Positions 51,757-58,027 of a stretch of DNA of 64,000 nucleotides are shown here, one piece after another (position 1 is the stretch's first letter; each line of letters opens with the position of its first letter). Both the position numbers and the translations under genes were made by a program. The notes under the pieces were generated by a model that worked only from the letters and a program-made list of their open reading frames with translations, was not told the origin of the DNA and made no database searches. The DNA is taken from the NCBI GenBank assembly GCA_031555175.1, contig JAVBUP010000002.1:17970-81969 (forward strand), read 5' to 3'. The stretch comes from JAVBUP01 sp031555175. Lineage in GTDB: Bacteria > Bacillota_I > Bacilli_A > Erysipelotrichales > Coprobacillaceae.

Positions 51757-52045
51757 AGTTACTATCTAGTGGTATAGAGTACATTTGGCAAAATATTTTT
51801 GTTGGTAAACGATCTATTACCTCTATTTTTTTCTCTTCACTTATTTTCACTGTTCTTTTCATAACAAGCATTCCTTGTTGTTCAATCAAATCAGCTGCTC
51901 GTTTCATATTTTTTTGTGCTTTTACTGGCCCAATACCCATTAACCTAACTACATCAGTTTGATTAATAAATTCTTTGCTTTTTATTTCTTGAATCATCTC
52001 AGCTTTTGTTTTCGCCTTTACTTCTAATTTTTCAGCATCTGCCAT
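51746..52045 (-). CDS. Small helix-turn-helix protein (excisionase-like position)
   Basis: 99 residues: FINQTDVVRLMGIGPVKAQKNMKRAADLIEQQG looks like a DUF3173/Xis-type helix-turn-helix, followed by VMKRTVKISEEKKIEVIDRLPTKIF. It is a candidate excisionase or early regulator; assignment is tentative. Good ribosome site AAAGGAGTAAC. Confidence 0.6.
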   Translation of the reverse strand: MADAEKLEVKAKTKAEMIQEIKSKEFINQTDVVRLMGIGPVKAQKNMKRAADLIEQQGMLVMKRTVKISEEKKIEVIDRLPTKIFCQMYSIPLDSNYDT

Positions 52046-52075
52046 AAATATTAGTTACTCCTTTCTTCTAATTAA

Positions 52076-52243
52076 TTATTTAAGCTTTTTATTGCCTAGT
52101 AAATTTTCTGTTTTATCTAATACTTTTTTTGCTTCATTAAATGAAAGATCCCAAGCAATTAATAGATCAGCAATAATCTTCGCTTTCTCTTCTCTAGAAT
52201 CTGATTTGTCATCCATTGTAAATCTCAGTGTGTCTGGAAACAT
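52076..52243 (-). CDS. Small phage protein, first gene of the early operon
   Basis: 55 residues, begins MFPDTLRFTMDDKSDSREEK, helical, ends NLLGNKKLK. GAAAGGAGG precedes the ATG at 52243. Function unknown. Confidence 0.65.
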   Translation of the reverse strand: MFPDTLRFTMDDKSDSREEKAKIIADLLIAWDLSFNEAKKVLDKTENLLGNKKLK

Positions 52244-52472
52244 ATAAATTTCCTCCTTTCCAAATGATTGTTTTACTACTATACTTTCGTGAACATCGAT
52301 ATTTTAAGCGTGAAATTTGCTTCACTCCAAAATATCTCACTTTTGCGTATTTTTTAATAAATGTATGTTTTTTTGAGTTAAACTCTTTTTTTCTTTAAAA
52401 TCTTACAATTATTTCGCTTTCTAATTAGTAAGTGATACAATTTGTTAGATATAGAAAGTGAGGTGAAGAATA
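52244..52472. promoter_or_regulatory. Divergent control region with repressor-like dyad
   Basis: 229 bases without a gene between the leftward early operon and a rightward cargo gene. It contains GAGTTAAACTC (52375-52385), the exact core of the 19-bp operator found at the CI/Cro region, and a GTGAA/TTCAC dyad (52309-52324). TATAGT at about 52278 may be a leftward -10. Confidence 0.55.
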
Positions 52473-52904
52473 ATGATAAAAACTATTTTAACTGCGACAA
52501 CTGAAACAGCATCTTGGTCTGATTTTTCAAATATAGCAACGCTAATTATTGCACTGGTTGCTATTGTTTCTCCTATACTTACTGCGTTGATCAATAACTT
52601 GTATCAATTTAAGCTTAGAAAACTTGAAATTGAGCAGAAGAATCAAGAATACATTTATAATAAGAAGAAAGAAGCTCTTTCAAACTACTTATCCTCAATG
52701 TCTAGAGTAGTTAATAACTCAACTTTAGAAAATATCGATGAATACGCACTATCATATCCAATCGCTTTACTATATGTAGATAATGAATCATCAATATTAA
52801 TGATCGAAATTGATAAACTCATTAATGAATACGAATGGACAGCATCCCATTTACTATTAGATAAAATTACACTAAGGATCAAAGAGCAACTTGGATCAAT
52901 GTAA
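52473..52904 (+). CDS. Membrane-anchored coiled-coil phage protein
   Basis: 143 residues with a helix at about 20-42 (IATLIIALVAIVSPILTALI), followed by a coiled coil (LRKLEIEQKNQEYIYNKKKEAL) and a helical C-terminus. It is on the plus strand, opposite the early operon, next to the repressor region, and so probably expressed in the lysogen. A superinfection-exclusion role is possible by analogy; not shown. Confidence 0.65.
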   Translation: MIKTILTATTETASWSDFSNIATLIIALVAIVSPILTALINNLYQFKLRKLEIEQKNQEYIYNKKKEALSNYLSSMSRVVNNSTLENIDEYALSYPIALLYVDNESSILMIEIDKLINEYEWTASHLLLDKITLRIKEQLGSM

Positions 52905-53022
52905 ACAATATGCAAATAACGATTGAATAAGGTCGATACCATTTATTTTGTGGTTCGACTTTTTTCATTATTAAGTTTGCCATCCATGTAACGAGCCAAA
53001 TGATTAATATAAACCAAGTCAT
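52879..53022 (-). CDS. Possible 47-residue two-helix membrane protein
   Basis: MTWFILIIWLVTWMANLIMK, a polar turn (KVEPQNKWYRPYS), then IVICILFTLIQVAL. The ribosome site AGGAGGTGAT is excellent. It overlaps the end of the convergent 52473 gene by 26 bases and encloses that gene's terminator, which lowers confidence. Ends in TGA. Confidence 0.5.
   Translation of the reverse strand: MTWFILIIWLVTWMANLIMKKVEPQNKWYRPYSIVICILFTLIQVAL
52929..52966 (+). terminator. Terminator of the 52473 gene
   Basis: AAGGTCGATACCA pairs with TGGTTCGACTT, with a bulge, around an 8-base loop and is followed by TTTTT. Confidence 0.7.
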
Positions 53023-53046
53023 TCCTATCACCTCCTAGGTTTCTAA

Positions 53047-53075
53047 TTGATAACACATCCTCTTTACCGTATAAT
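53047..53075 (+). promoter_or_regulatory. Sigma-A promoter of the 62-aa cargo gene
   Basis: TTGATA (53047-53052) and TATAAT (53070-53075) with a 17-bp spacer, 25 bases before the ATG at 53100. Confidence 0.82.
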
Positions 53076-53099
53076 AGTGATACGAAAGGAGGTATAATT

Positions 53100-53288
53100 A
53101 TGAATAAAAATATAAATGCACTTGATGATATGTTAGATACTTTCAAGGTAAACTGTGAGAGTGTTATTCAAACATACGAGAATGATGATTCAGTTAAGGA
53201 ATTAGTAGAAGAAATTATGATTCAAACATACTACGCCTTGGACTCAATCGCTGATGCTATAAAAAAATTACAAGAAACTAATAAATAG
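53100..53288 (+). CDS. Small acidic helical phage protein
   Basis: 62 residues (NALDDMLDTFKVNCESVIQTYENDDSVKELVEEI), all-helical and acidic. Own consensus promoter and AAAGGAGG ribosome site, on the strand opposite the lytic genes, so probably expressed in the lysogen. Function unknown. Confidence 0.65.
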   Translation: MNKNINALDDMLDTFKVNCESVIQTYENDDSVKELVEEIMIQTYYALDSIADAIKKLQETNK

Positions 53289-53505
53289 TAAGATCAACTT
53301 CAGTAGCTCCAACTATTGAAGTTTTTATGTGCAAATTTTTCCAAGAAAGATTTCTTCTAACATCGTTATACAACTGTATATCCTCTATCACTTTTTCATC
53401 AAATGGTTTTGAATCAAACAATGCAGCCTCTAGTTTATCTAGATCGCAGCGAATGCTTTTGATTTGCTCTTCAATTTTTTTTCTATTAGTAATTTTAATT
53501 TCCAT
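53278..53505 (-). CDS. Small phage protein downstream of the Cro-like gene
   Basis: About 75 residues from the ATG at 53505 (MEIKITNRKKIEEQIKSIRCDL), after AGGAGGTGAG. N-terminal coiled coil. Its 3' end overlaps the convergent 53100 gene by 11 bases. Part of the lytic-side transcript from the Cro promoter. Unknown function. Confidence 0.6.
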   Translation of the reverse strand: MEIKITNRKKIEEQIKSIRCDLDKLEAALFDSKPFDEKVIEDIQLYNDVRRNLSWKNLHIKTSIVGATEVDLTIY

Positions 53506-53517
53506 CTTTCTCACCTC

Positions 53518-53751
53518 CTAGGTTATGGATGTAGAGTTAAACTCTACAAAATCACTAAAAAAAATTCTGTCTCGATCTTCCGTACTGATTTTGAGAAGTT
53601 TGCAAAAATTACCAATTTCGCTATTGCTAAATTCAGTTACTTTACTAATTTTTTTATTAAACGTAGGATATGAAATATTCATTTGCTTAGCTATCCATGT
53701 TTTTTTAAAACCAGAATTATCCAAAAATTCAGCCAATAATTCAGTATTCAT
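53518..53751 (-). CDS. Cro-like regulator
   Basis: About 77 residues from the ATG at 53751 (MNTELLAEFLDNSGFKKTW), preceded by GGAGG. Helix-turn-helix: KTWIAKQMNISYPTFNKKIS. It is divergent from the CI-like repressor, with operators in between, so it is the lytic-side regulator. The 3' end of its coding sequence contains a perfect 19-bp operator. Confidence 0.82.
   Translation of the reverse strand: MNTELLAEFLDNSGFKKTWIAKQMNISYPTFNKKISKVTEFSNSEIGNFCKLLKISTEDRDRIFFSDFVEFNSTSIT
53530..53548. promoter_or_regulatory. Repressor operator O1, perfect 19-bp palindrome
   Basis: TGTAGAGTTAAACTCTACA: 9-bp perfect arms around a central base. It lies inside the 3' end of the Cro-like gene and matches the two sites in the divergent promoter region. 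Confidence 0.82.
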
Positions 53752-53775
53752 AATTGAAAACCTCCTTTCTTTCAA

Positions 53776-53794
53776 TGTAGAGTGTCACTCCACA
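53776..53794. promoter_or_regulatory. Repressor operator O2
   Basis: TGTAGAGTGTCACTCCACA, one mismatch between arms. It lies just past the -10 of the Cro promoter, 36 bp centre-to-centre from the next site. Confidence 0.8.
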
Positions 53795-53799
53795 CAAAT

Positions 53800-53828
53800 A
53801 TAATAATCTATTGTAGAGTTAAAGTCAA
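53800..53828 (-). promoter_or_regulatory. Leftward lytic promoter
   Basis: TTGACT (53828-53823) and TATTAT (53805-53800) on the minus strand with a 17-bp spacer. The third operator-like site covers the -35 and spacer, so repressor binding would block it. Confidence 0.85.
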
Positions 53829-53830
53829 CA
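53812..53830. promoter_or_regulatory. Repressor operator O3
   Basis: TGTAGAGTTAAAGTCAACA: the left half matches the consensus fully, the right half is degenerate. It overlaps the leftward promoter. Confidence 0.7.
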
Positions 53831-53856
53831 AATATTTATCAAAATATAAATAAAAG

Positions 53857-53885
53857 TTGATTTATACTGTACACTATGTTATTAT
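53857..53885 (+). promoter_or_regulatory. Repressor (CI) maintenance promoter
   Basis: TTGATT (53857-53862) and TATTAT (53880-53885) with a 17-bp spacer, 22 bases before the CI start. Confidence 0.8.
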
Positions 53886-53907
53886 CAATTTGAAAGTTGG
53901 TGTTGCA

Positions 53908-54552
53908 ATGGAAGAACATATCGGAGTAAGAATAAGAAAGAAGAGAGAAGAACTTGGTATTTCTCAAGAAGAACTTGCTCGCAGAGTTGGGTATAGTGGT
54001 AGATCTTCTGTGAATAAAGTTGAGATGGGCGCTAATGATATAAGTCGTTCTAAAGTTGTAGCTTTTGCACAAGCACTTCAAACTACTCCTGCGTATCTCA
54101 TGGATGGCAGTAGTATCGAGTTGTCAAAAGATGAGAAAATCTATATTTCTGTCGACATCGAATATATAAAAGTCCCTCTCTATTCTAGCATATGTTGTGG
54201 AAACGGAAAGTTTGTTGAAGAGTATGCAAATGAATACATAGCTGTTCCATCACACGGACTTAACAAGCATTTACAATACTTCTGTCAATATGCAAGTGGT
54301 GATAGTATGATCGATGCAGGAATAGAAGATGGTGACTTGATTATATTTGAGAAAACCTCTTATATTGATGATGGAAAGATTGGTTGCTTCTGTGTTGACA
54401 GGGGTGAGGCGACGTGTAAAAAAATTAAAAAAGGATCTACCTATATACAGTTGCTTCCTGCTAATCACAAATATGATCCAATTATTATAGATTTAAATGA
54501 TAATAATTTTTGTGTGGTTGGTGTTTTGAAAAAATGTATTAAAAATTACTAA
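53908..54552 (+). CDS. CI-like phage repressor with S24 autopeptidase domain
   Basis: About 214 residues from the ATG at 53908 (MEEHIGVRIRKKREELGISQ). N-terminal XRE helix-turn-helix (residues 6-65), C-terminal LexA/S24 domain: cleavage site C97-G98 (SICCGNG; Cys-Gly replaces the common Ala-Gly), nucleophile S133 (ASGDSM) and lysine about 171 (ATCKKIK). It should keep the prophage silent and be cleaved with RecA after DNA damage. No canonical ribosome site; the upstream longer frame starts inside the promoter. Confidence 0.93.
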   Translation: MEEHIGVRIRKKREELGISQEELARRVGYSGRSSVNKVEMGANDISRSKVVAFAQALQTTPAYLMDGSSIELSKDEKIYISVDIEYIKVPLYSSICCGNGKFVEEYANEYIAVPSHGLNKHLQYFCQYASGDSMIDAGIEDGDLIIFEKTSYIDDGKIGCFCVDRGEATCKKIKKGSTYIQLLPANHKYDPIIIDLNDNNFCVVGVLKKCIKNY

Positions 54553-54563
54553 GGGGTATTAAA

Positions 54564-54755
54564 ATGAATAAAGAAGATTTTGCAAAATTTGCCAAACTAA
54601 TGGAATATGGAGAGTTAGCATTAGAGCAAGAGATTGATAAAGATATCGAGTTTGAATGCCCAAATTGCGGTAACACAGCTCACGCCTTTAGAACATCATA
54701 TAATCAACATATGAGTGTCTATTGCTCAAATTGCAAAATGACCACTCAAGAATAG
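54564..54755 (+). CDS. Small zinc-ribbon protein
   Basis: 63 residues: helical start, then CPNCGNTAHAF and CSNCKM, a four-cysteine zinc ribbon. It is cotranscribed with the repressor. A nucleic-acid-binding or adaptor role is likely. AAGGGG lies before the ATG. Confidence 0.75.
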   Translation: MNKEDFAKFAKLMEYGELALEQEIDKDIEFECPNCGNTAHAFRTSYNQHMSVYCSNCKMTTQE

Positions 54756-54835
54756 TATAATAAACTGAGGTATCTAATGTTAAAGTTTACAACATTTATT
54801 GTTGAACTTATATAAAAAAGAAAGAGGAATTAATT

Positions 54836-55096
54836 ATGGAAGTAAAAGTTTGTCCTAAATGTGGCAGTCAAAATGTTCAGTTTCAGTTAGTGAGTGAAGT
54901 AAGTGAAAAGTGAAAACATAGAAGTTTTCTAGCGTGGTTATTATTCTGGTGGTATGCTGAGATATTCTTATGGATATGTTTAACGATACCGAGATTACTA
55001 ATTGCGTTATTCTTTCCAAAGAGAAAGAAAACTATTACTAAAACAAAAACAGTTATGCTATGCCAGAACTGTGGGCATCATCAAACAGTTAAGTAA
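54836..55096 (+). pseudogene. Zinc-ribbon membrane protein split by one in-frame TGA
   Basis: The ATG at 54836 follows AAAGAGGAA. Codons 1-25 give CPKCGSQNVQF; codon 26 is TGA (54911-54913). The same frame then gives a membrane helix (WLLFWWYAEIFLWICL), a basic segment and CQNCGHHQTVK to 55096. The two CxxC halves belong to one zinc ribbon, so the intact ancestor was an 86-codon gene. The break is a single stop codon, possibly TGG to TGA. Confidence 0.75.
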
Positions 55097-55102
55097 ATAA
55101 AA

Positions 55103-55127
55103 AAACACTCACCTGGTACGTGAGTGT
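55103..55127 (-). terminator. Hairpin ahead of the integrase, leftward terminator
   Basis: ACACTCAC pairs with GTGAGTGT around a 7-base loop. The T run is on the minus strand, so it can stop RNA coming leftward from the integrase side. Confidence 0.6.
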
Positions 55128-55142
55128 AAGTATAGAAATAAG

Positions 55143-55172
55143 ATTATCCCGACGATAATAGTTTTTTCTATA
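55143..55172 (+). terminator. Terminator/attenuator before the integrase
   Basis: ATTATC pairs with GATAAT around CCGAC, followed by AG and six T. It separates the repressor operon from the integrase, or attenuates integrase expression. Confidence 0.6.
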
Positions 55173-55208
55173 CTCTAAATTATATCAAATAATGAGGAGG
55201 TTTACAAT

Positions 55209-56441
55209 ATGGTAGTAAATGGTGAGATAAATACATTATCAGAAAACGATCCTATTAGTAAAAAGGAAATAAAAGACGGTCTCTATTACGATGAAAAACG
55301 GAAAGAGTGGGGCTACGATTTTAAATATACTGACAGCTTTGGAAAAAGGAAGAACGCCAGAAAAGCTGGTTTCGCATTAAAACGTGATGCTAAGTATGAA
55401 ATGGAGTTAGAGAAAAACTTCAGAAAAAATAATAACAATTATGATATCACACTGGATCAATTATACTATGAGTATCTTAAAATACACACTAGTGAAGTAT
55501 TACCTACCCAACTTAGCAAAATAGAACGTTATACTGCAAAGTTCATTATGCCATATTTTAAGAAGAAAAAGGTAAGAAAAATAACAGCAAAAGAAATTGA
55601 AGATTGGCAATCTGAATTATACAAAATGAAGAAGAAAGATGGTAATAAATTTAAAGCAAGTTATTTAAACACAATTAGACGTGTTTTCTCTGCTATTCTT
55701 AATTATGGACTTTTACATAGCTATATCGACCGTAATCCATTTTCTTTAGTAAAACCATTTAAAGATCCATACGAAATAACTAACACTGAAAAAGAAGTGT
55801 GGTCTGTAAACGAATTTCAACAATTCATATCGGTTATTGATGATGAAAAGTGGATGCTTTTTTTTACTTACTTATGGTCTACTGGTCTACGTATTGGGGA
55901 AGCTAGGGGCGTTCAATTCAAGGATATAGTAGTTAATAGCAAAACTGGAGTCACAAGTATATATGTTAATAAAAGTATTCCAGCATTTACAAAAGGTAAA
56001 AAATATTCTATCCATCCACCTAAAAATAAAATGAATAGGTATGTTGAAATAGATAATTATCTTGCTGCTGCTTTACAAAGTTATGCGAGGAAACAGAAAC
56101 GATATGTCGGCTGGAAACCGGAGCGATTCCTCTTTGGTTTCGATATGCCATTATCAATAAGCGCTATCGACTATAATAGAAAAAAATTCATAGAAGCATC
56201 TCAAGTAAAGTATTTAGATAACCATGGTTTCAGACATAGCCATATTACTCATTTATTGATCAACGGAATGGATATAATGAGTGTTTCTCAACGTGTAGGA
56301 CACAAAGATCCTAATATTACCTATAAGGTATATGCCCACGTAATTCCTGACTACAAAGCTAAAATTATTGAAGAAACTAAAAAAACTGTCCCTTTTTTGT
56401 CCCCTTACCTACTTAAAAACGAAATCAACGCAATTCCATAA
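55209..56441 (+). CDS. int: Phage integrase, tyrosine recombinase
   Basis: A 410-residue integrase. N-terminal AP2-like arm-binding part (YYDEKRKEWGYDFKYTDSFGKRKNARKAGF), SAM-like core-binding domain (residues ~80-165), catalytic domain with Arg in STGLRIGEA, Lys in the KGKKYS/PPKNKMN region, HGFRHSH, GHKDPNIT and Tyr in YKVYAHV. All catalytic residues are present. It lies 34 bases from the tRNA attR that it recognises. GAGGAGG precedes the start. Confidence 0.96.
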   Translation: MVVNGEINTLSENDPISKKEIKDGLYYDEKRKEWGYDFKYTDSFGKRKNARKAGFALKRDAKYEMELEKNFRKNNNNYDITLDQLYYEYLKIHTSEVLPTQLSKIERYTAKFIMPYFKKKKVRKITAKEIEDWQSELYKMKKKDGNKFKASYLNTIRRVFSAILNYGLLHSYIDRNPFSLVKPFKDPYEITNTEKEVWSVNEFQQFISVIDDEKWMLFFTYLWSTGLRIGEARGVQFKDIVVNSKTGVTSIYVNKSIPAFTKGKKYSIHPPKNKMNRYVEIDNYLAAALQSYARKQKRYVGWKPERFLFGFDMPLSISAIDYNRKKFIEASQVKYLDNHGFRHSHITHLLINGMDIMSVSQRVGHKDPNITYKVYAHVIPDYKAKIIEETKKTVPFLSPYLLKNEINAIP

Positions 56442-56462
56442 TCGGAAAAGCGTTGATTTTAT
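56422..56462 (+). terminator. Integrase terminator
   Basis: AAATCAACGC pairs perfectly with GCGTTGATTT around an 18-base loop and ends in TTTT. It overlaps the last codons of the integrase. Confidence 0.7.
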
Positions 56463-56475
56463 CGATATAATTTAA

Positions 56476-56550
56476 TGGCGCCCCCAGTAGGAATCGAACC
56501 TGCAACTAGCCCTTAGGAGGGGCTTGTTATATCCATTTAACTATGGAGGC
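56476..56550 (-). tRNA. tRNA-Arg (anticodon CCT), attR
   Basis: 75 nt with CCA encoded. The acceptor stem pairs GCCTCCA with TGGGGGC, the anticodon stem AGCCC/GGGCT encloses CTCCTAA. The 5' half is host DNA and the 3' half comes from the phage. The T stem (GCAGG with CCTAC) has one C-A mismatch. Reads AGG codons. Confidence 0.93.
56490..56519. other. attR core, 30 bp
   Basis: Identical to 20500-20529. It spans from the T arm to the anticodon of the tRNA. Sequence differs on both sides, so crossover happened within it. Confidence 0.92.
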
Positions 56551-56630
56551 ATGCAAGAATTATAACATCACTTATCAGTTAAAAACAATAGCAAAAGTGA
56601 AAGATTAATTAGTTTATGTAATTATATAGA

Positions 56631-56661
56631 AAATAAAAATCTTCTCGTAAAATAGAAGATT
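56631..56661 (-). terminator. Terminator of the HD-GYP gene
   Basis: On the minus strand AATCTTCT pairs with AGAAGATT around an 8-base loop, then TTTATTTT. Confidence 0.82.
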
Positions 56662-56673
56662 CAAATAAGTCTT

Positions 56674-57762
56674 TTATAAAATATATTCTTCAACATCTGG
56701 AATTAACTCTGCTATTATCTGAAATTGAGGAAAAATATCTTCGCAGATTTCAATAATAGTTTTATCAAAGTGTGTGCCAGATCCTTCACGTATGATATTT
56801 AGCGCCTCATCATGGGTAAAGGCTTTTTTGTATGGTCTTGCAGAGATTAATGCATCATATACATCCGCTATTGCCATTATACGCCCCGACAAGGGAATAT
56901 CATACCCCGATAATCCACCAGGATATCCAGTACCATCCCAACGTTCATGATGGGTCATGACTAACTCATCGGCTGTTTTAAGAAATGATGAAACATTGCC
57001 TAAGTTATTCATCGCATTTTCAATCATAGCAGCGCCTAGAGTCGTATGCATTTTTATCATGTCAAACTCAGTTTTCGTTAATCGTGTTGGCTTTAATAAC
57101 ACATGATCTGGAATAGCTACTTTGCCAATATCATGAAGTTTTGCAGATTTTATGATATCTAGTGCATATTTTTCATCAATATAGTACAGAGGGTTATTAG
57201 AACGCTGAAGAGCGTCAATTATTAAACGTGTATATTCGCACGTTCTTAAAATATGTGACCCAGTCTCATTATCTCTAAATGATGTGACATTAGACAAAAT
57301 ATTTAATATTGCATCTTGTGTCTTCACTAACTGCGTTGTTTTAGCTTCCACAAGTGCTTCTAAGCTTTGCCTATAAATGACTACTTCTAAATGTAAATGG
57401 ACTCTTGATTTTAACACACTAGCCACAATAGGCTTCATAACGTAATCAACTGCTCCTAAAGTAAGTGCTTGAACATCGCTGTCTTGATTCTCAAAAGTAG
57501 TTAGAAAAATAATAGGAGTTTGCTTGCAGTTAGCTTTTAATACATTTAGAAATTGATAATCATTTTCTAGGGCCATTTCTATATCCATTAAAATTAGATC
57601 AGGCGTCATTGTAGCTAGAACGATTAATGCATCTGCTTCAGATTGATATACATATACCTCATAATCAGCCTCTAATATCCTATGAATAATCTCCAAGACT
57701 TTTTTACTACTGTCAACTACTAAGATTTTTTTACCTGAAAAGCCACTCATTTGCTCACCCAT
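56674..57762 (-). CDS. Response regulator with HD-GYP phosphodiesterase domain
   Basis: A 362-residue two-domain protein. Receiver domain (residues 12-125) with phospho-acceptor in LILMDIEMA and switch lysine in MKPI; the second acidic residue of the pair reads serine (VVDSSK). HD-GYP domain (about 150-345) with HDIGKVAIPD and the HHERWDGTGYPGG signature. It should hydrolyse cyclic di-GMP or a related dinucleotide. No sensor kinase is nearby. Confidence 0.94.
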   Translation of the reverse strand: MGEQMSGFSGKKILVVDSSKKVLEIIHRILEADYEVYVYQSEADALIVLATMTPDLILMDIEMALENDYQFLNVLKANCKQTPIIFLTTFENQDSDVQALTLGAVDYVMKPIVASVLKSRVHLHLEVVIYRQSLEALVEAKTTQLVKTQDAILNILSNVTSFRDNETGSHILRTCEYTRLIIDALQRSNNPLYYIDEKYALDIIKSAKLHDIGKVAIPDHVLLKPTRLTKTEFDMIKMHTTLGAAMIENAMNNLGNVSSFLKTADELVMTHHERWDGTGYPGGLSGYDIPLSGRIMAIADVYDALISARPYKKAFTHDEALNIIREGSGTHFDKTIIEICEDIFPQFQIIAELIPDVEEYIL

Positions 57763-57998
57763 TCTCTATACTTCATAATGCATTTGCAATTATATGCTTG
57801 TGCAAATTAGTTTAATTATACACTTTTAAATATCAAAAGAAACAATAAATTAGTATTTAATATTTATTTATTTTGAGAAACAATGAAACTAAAAAAATAA
57901 TGACATAATCTACTACTTTACTACTTATTTCGACAAACAAAAATAAGAGTATTTCGTACAAATTTAACTTACTAATAGGTAGATTAATAAACTAGAAT
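57763..57998. other. Intergenic region, nothing recognised
   Basis: AT-rich spacer holding the HD-GYP promoter region. No reading frame, repeat or clear promoter was identified. Confidence 0.4.
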
Positions 57999-58025
57999 CA
58001 AAAAAAAGAACGATTTCTCGTTCTT
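57999..58025 (-). terminator. Terminator of the surface-protein gene
   Basis: On the minus strand AAGAACGA pairs with TCGTTCTT around GAAA, followed by a T run. Confidence 0.88.
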
Positions 58026-58027
58026 AA

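Larger units (their letters stand above)
20500..56519. mobile_element. Complete siphovirus prophage in tRNA-Arg(CCT)
   Basis: Bounded by a 30-bp identical core at 20500-20529 and 56490-56519. It holds a full set of modules: tyrosine integrase next to the rebuilt tRNA, CI/Cro switch, replication, DNA modification, late control, HNH, terminase, HK97-type head, non-contractile tail with tape measure, Dit/Tal, fibre, holin and M23 lysin. All structural genes are intact, so it is probably inducible. About 36 kb, a normal size for such phages. Confidence 0.95.

Noticed and set aside
41523..55096. TGA read as tryptophan throughout the prophage (code change)
   Set aside because: Several intact phage genes end in TGA, including those at 31751, 41523, 42248, 42592 and 46054, often in ATGA overlaps, and host sigE also ends in TGA. 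Only two ORFs are broken, so a general code change is excluded; local readthrough is still possible.
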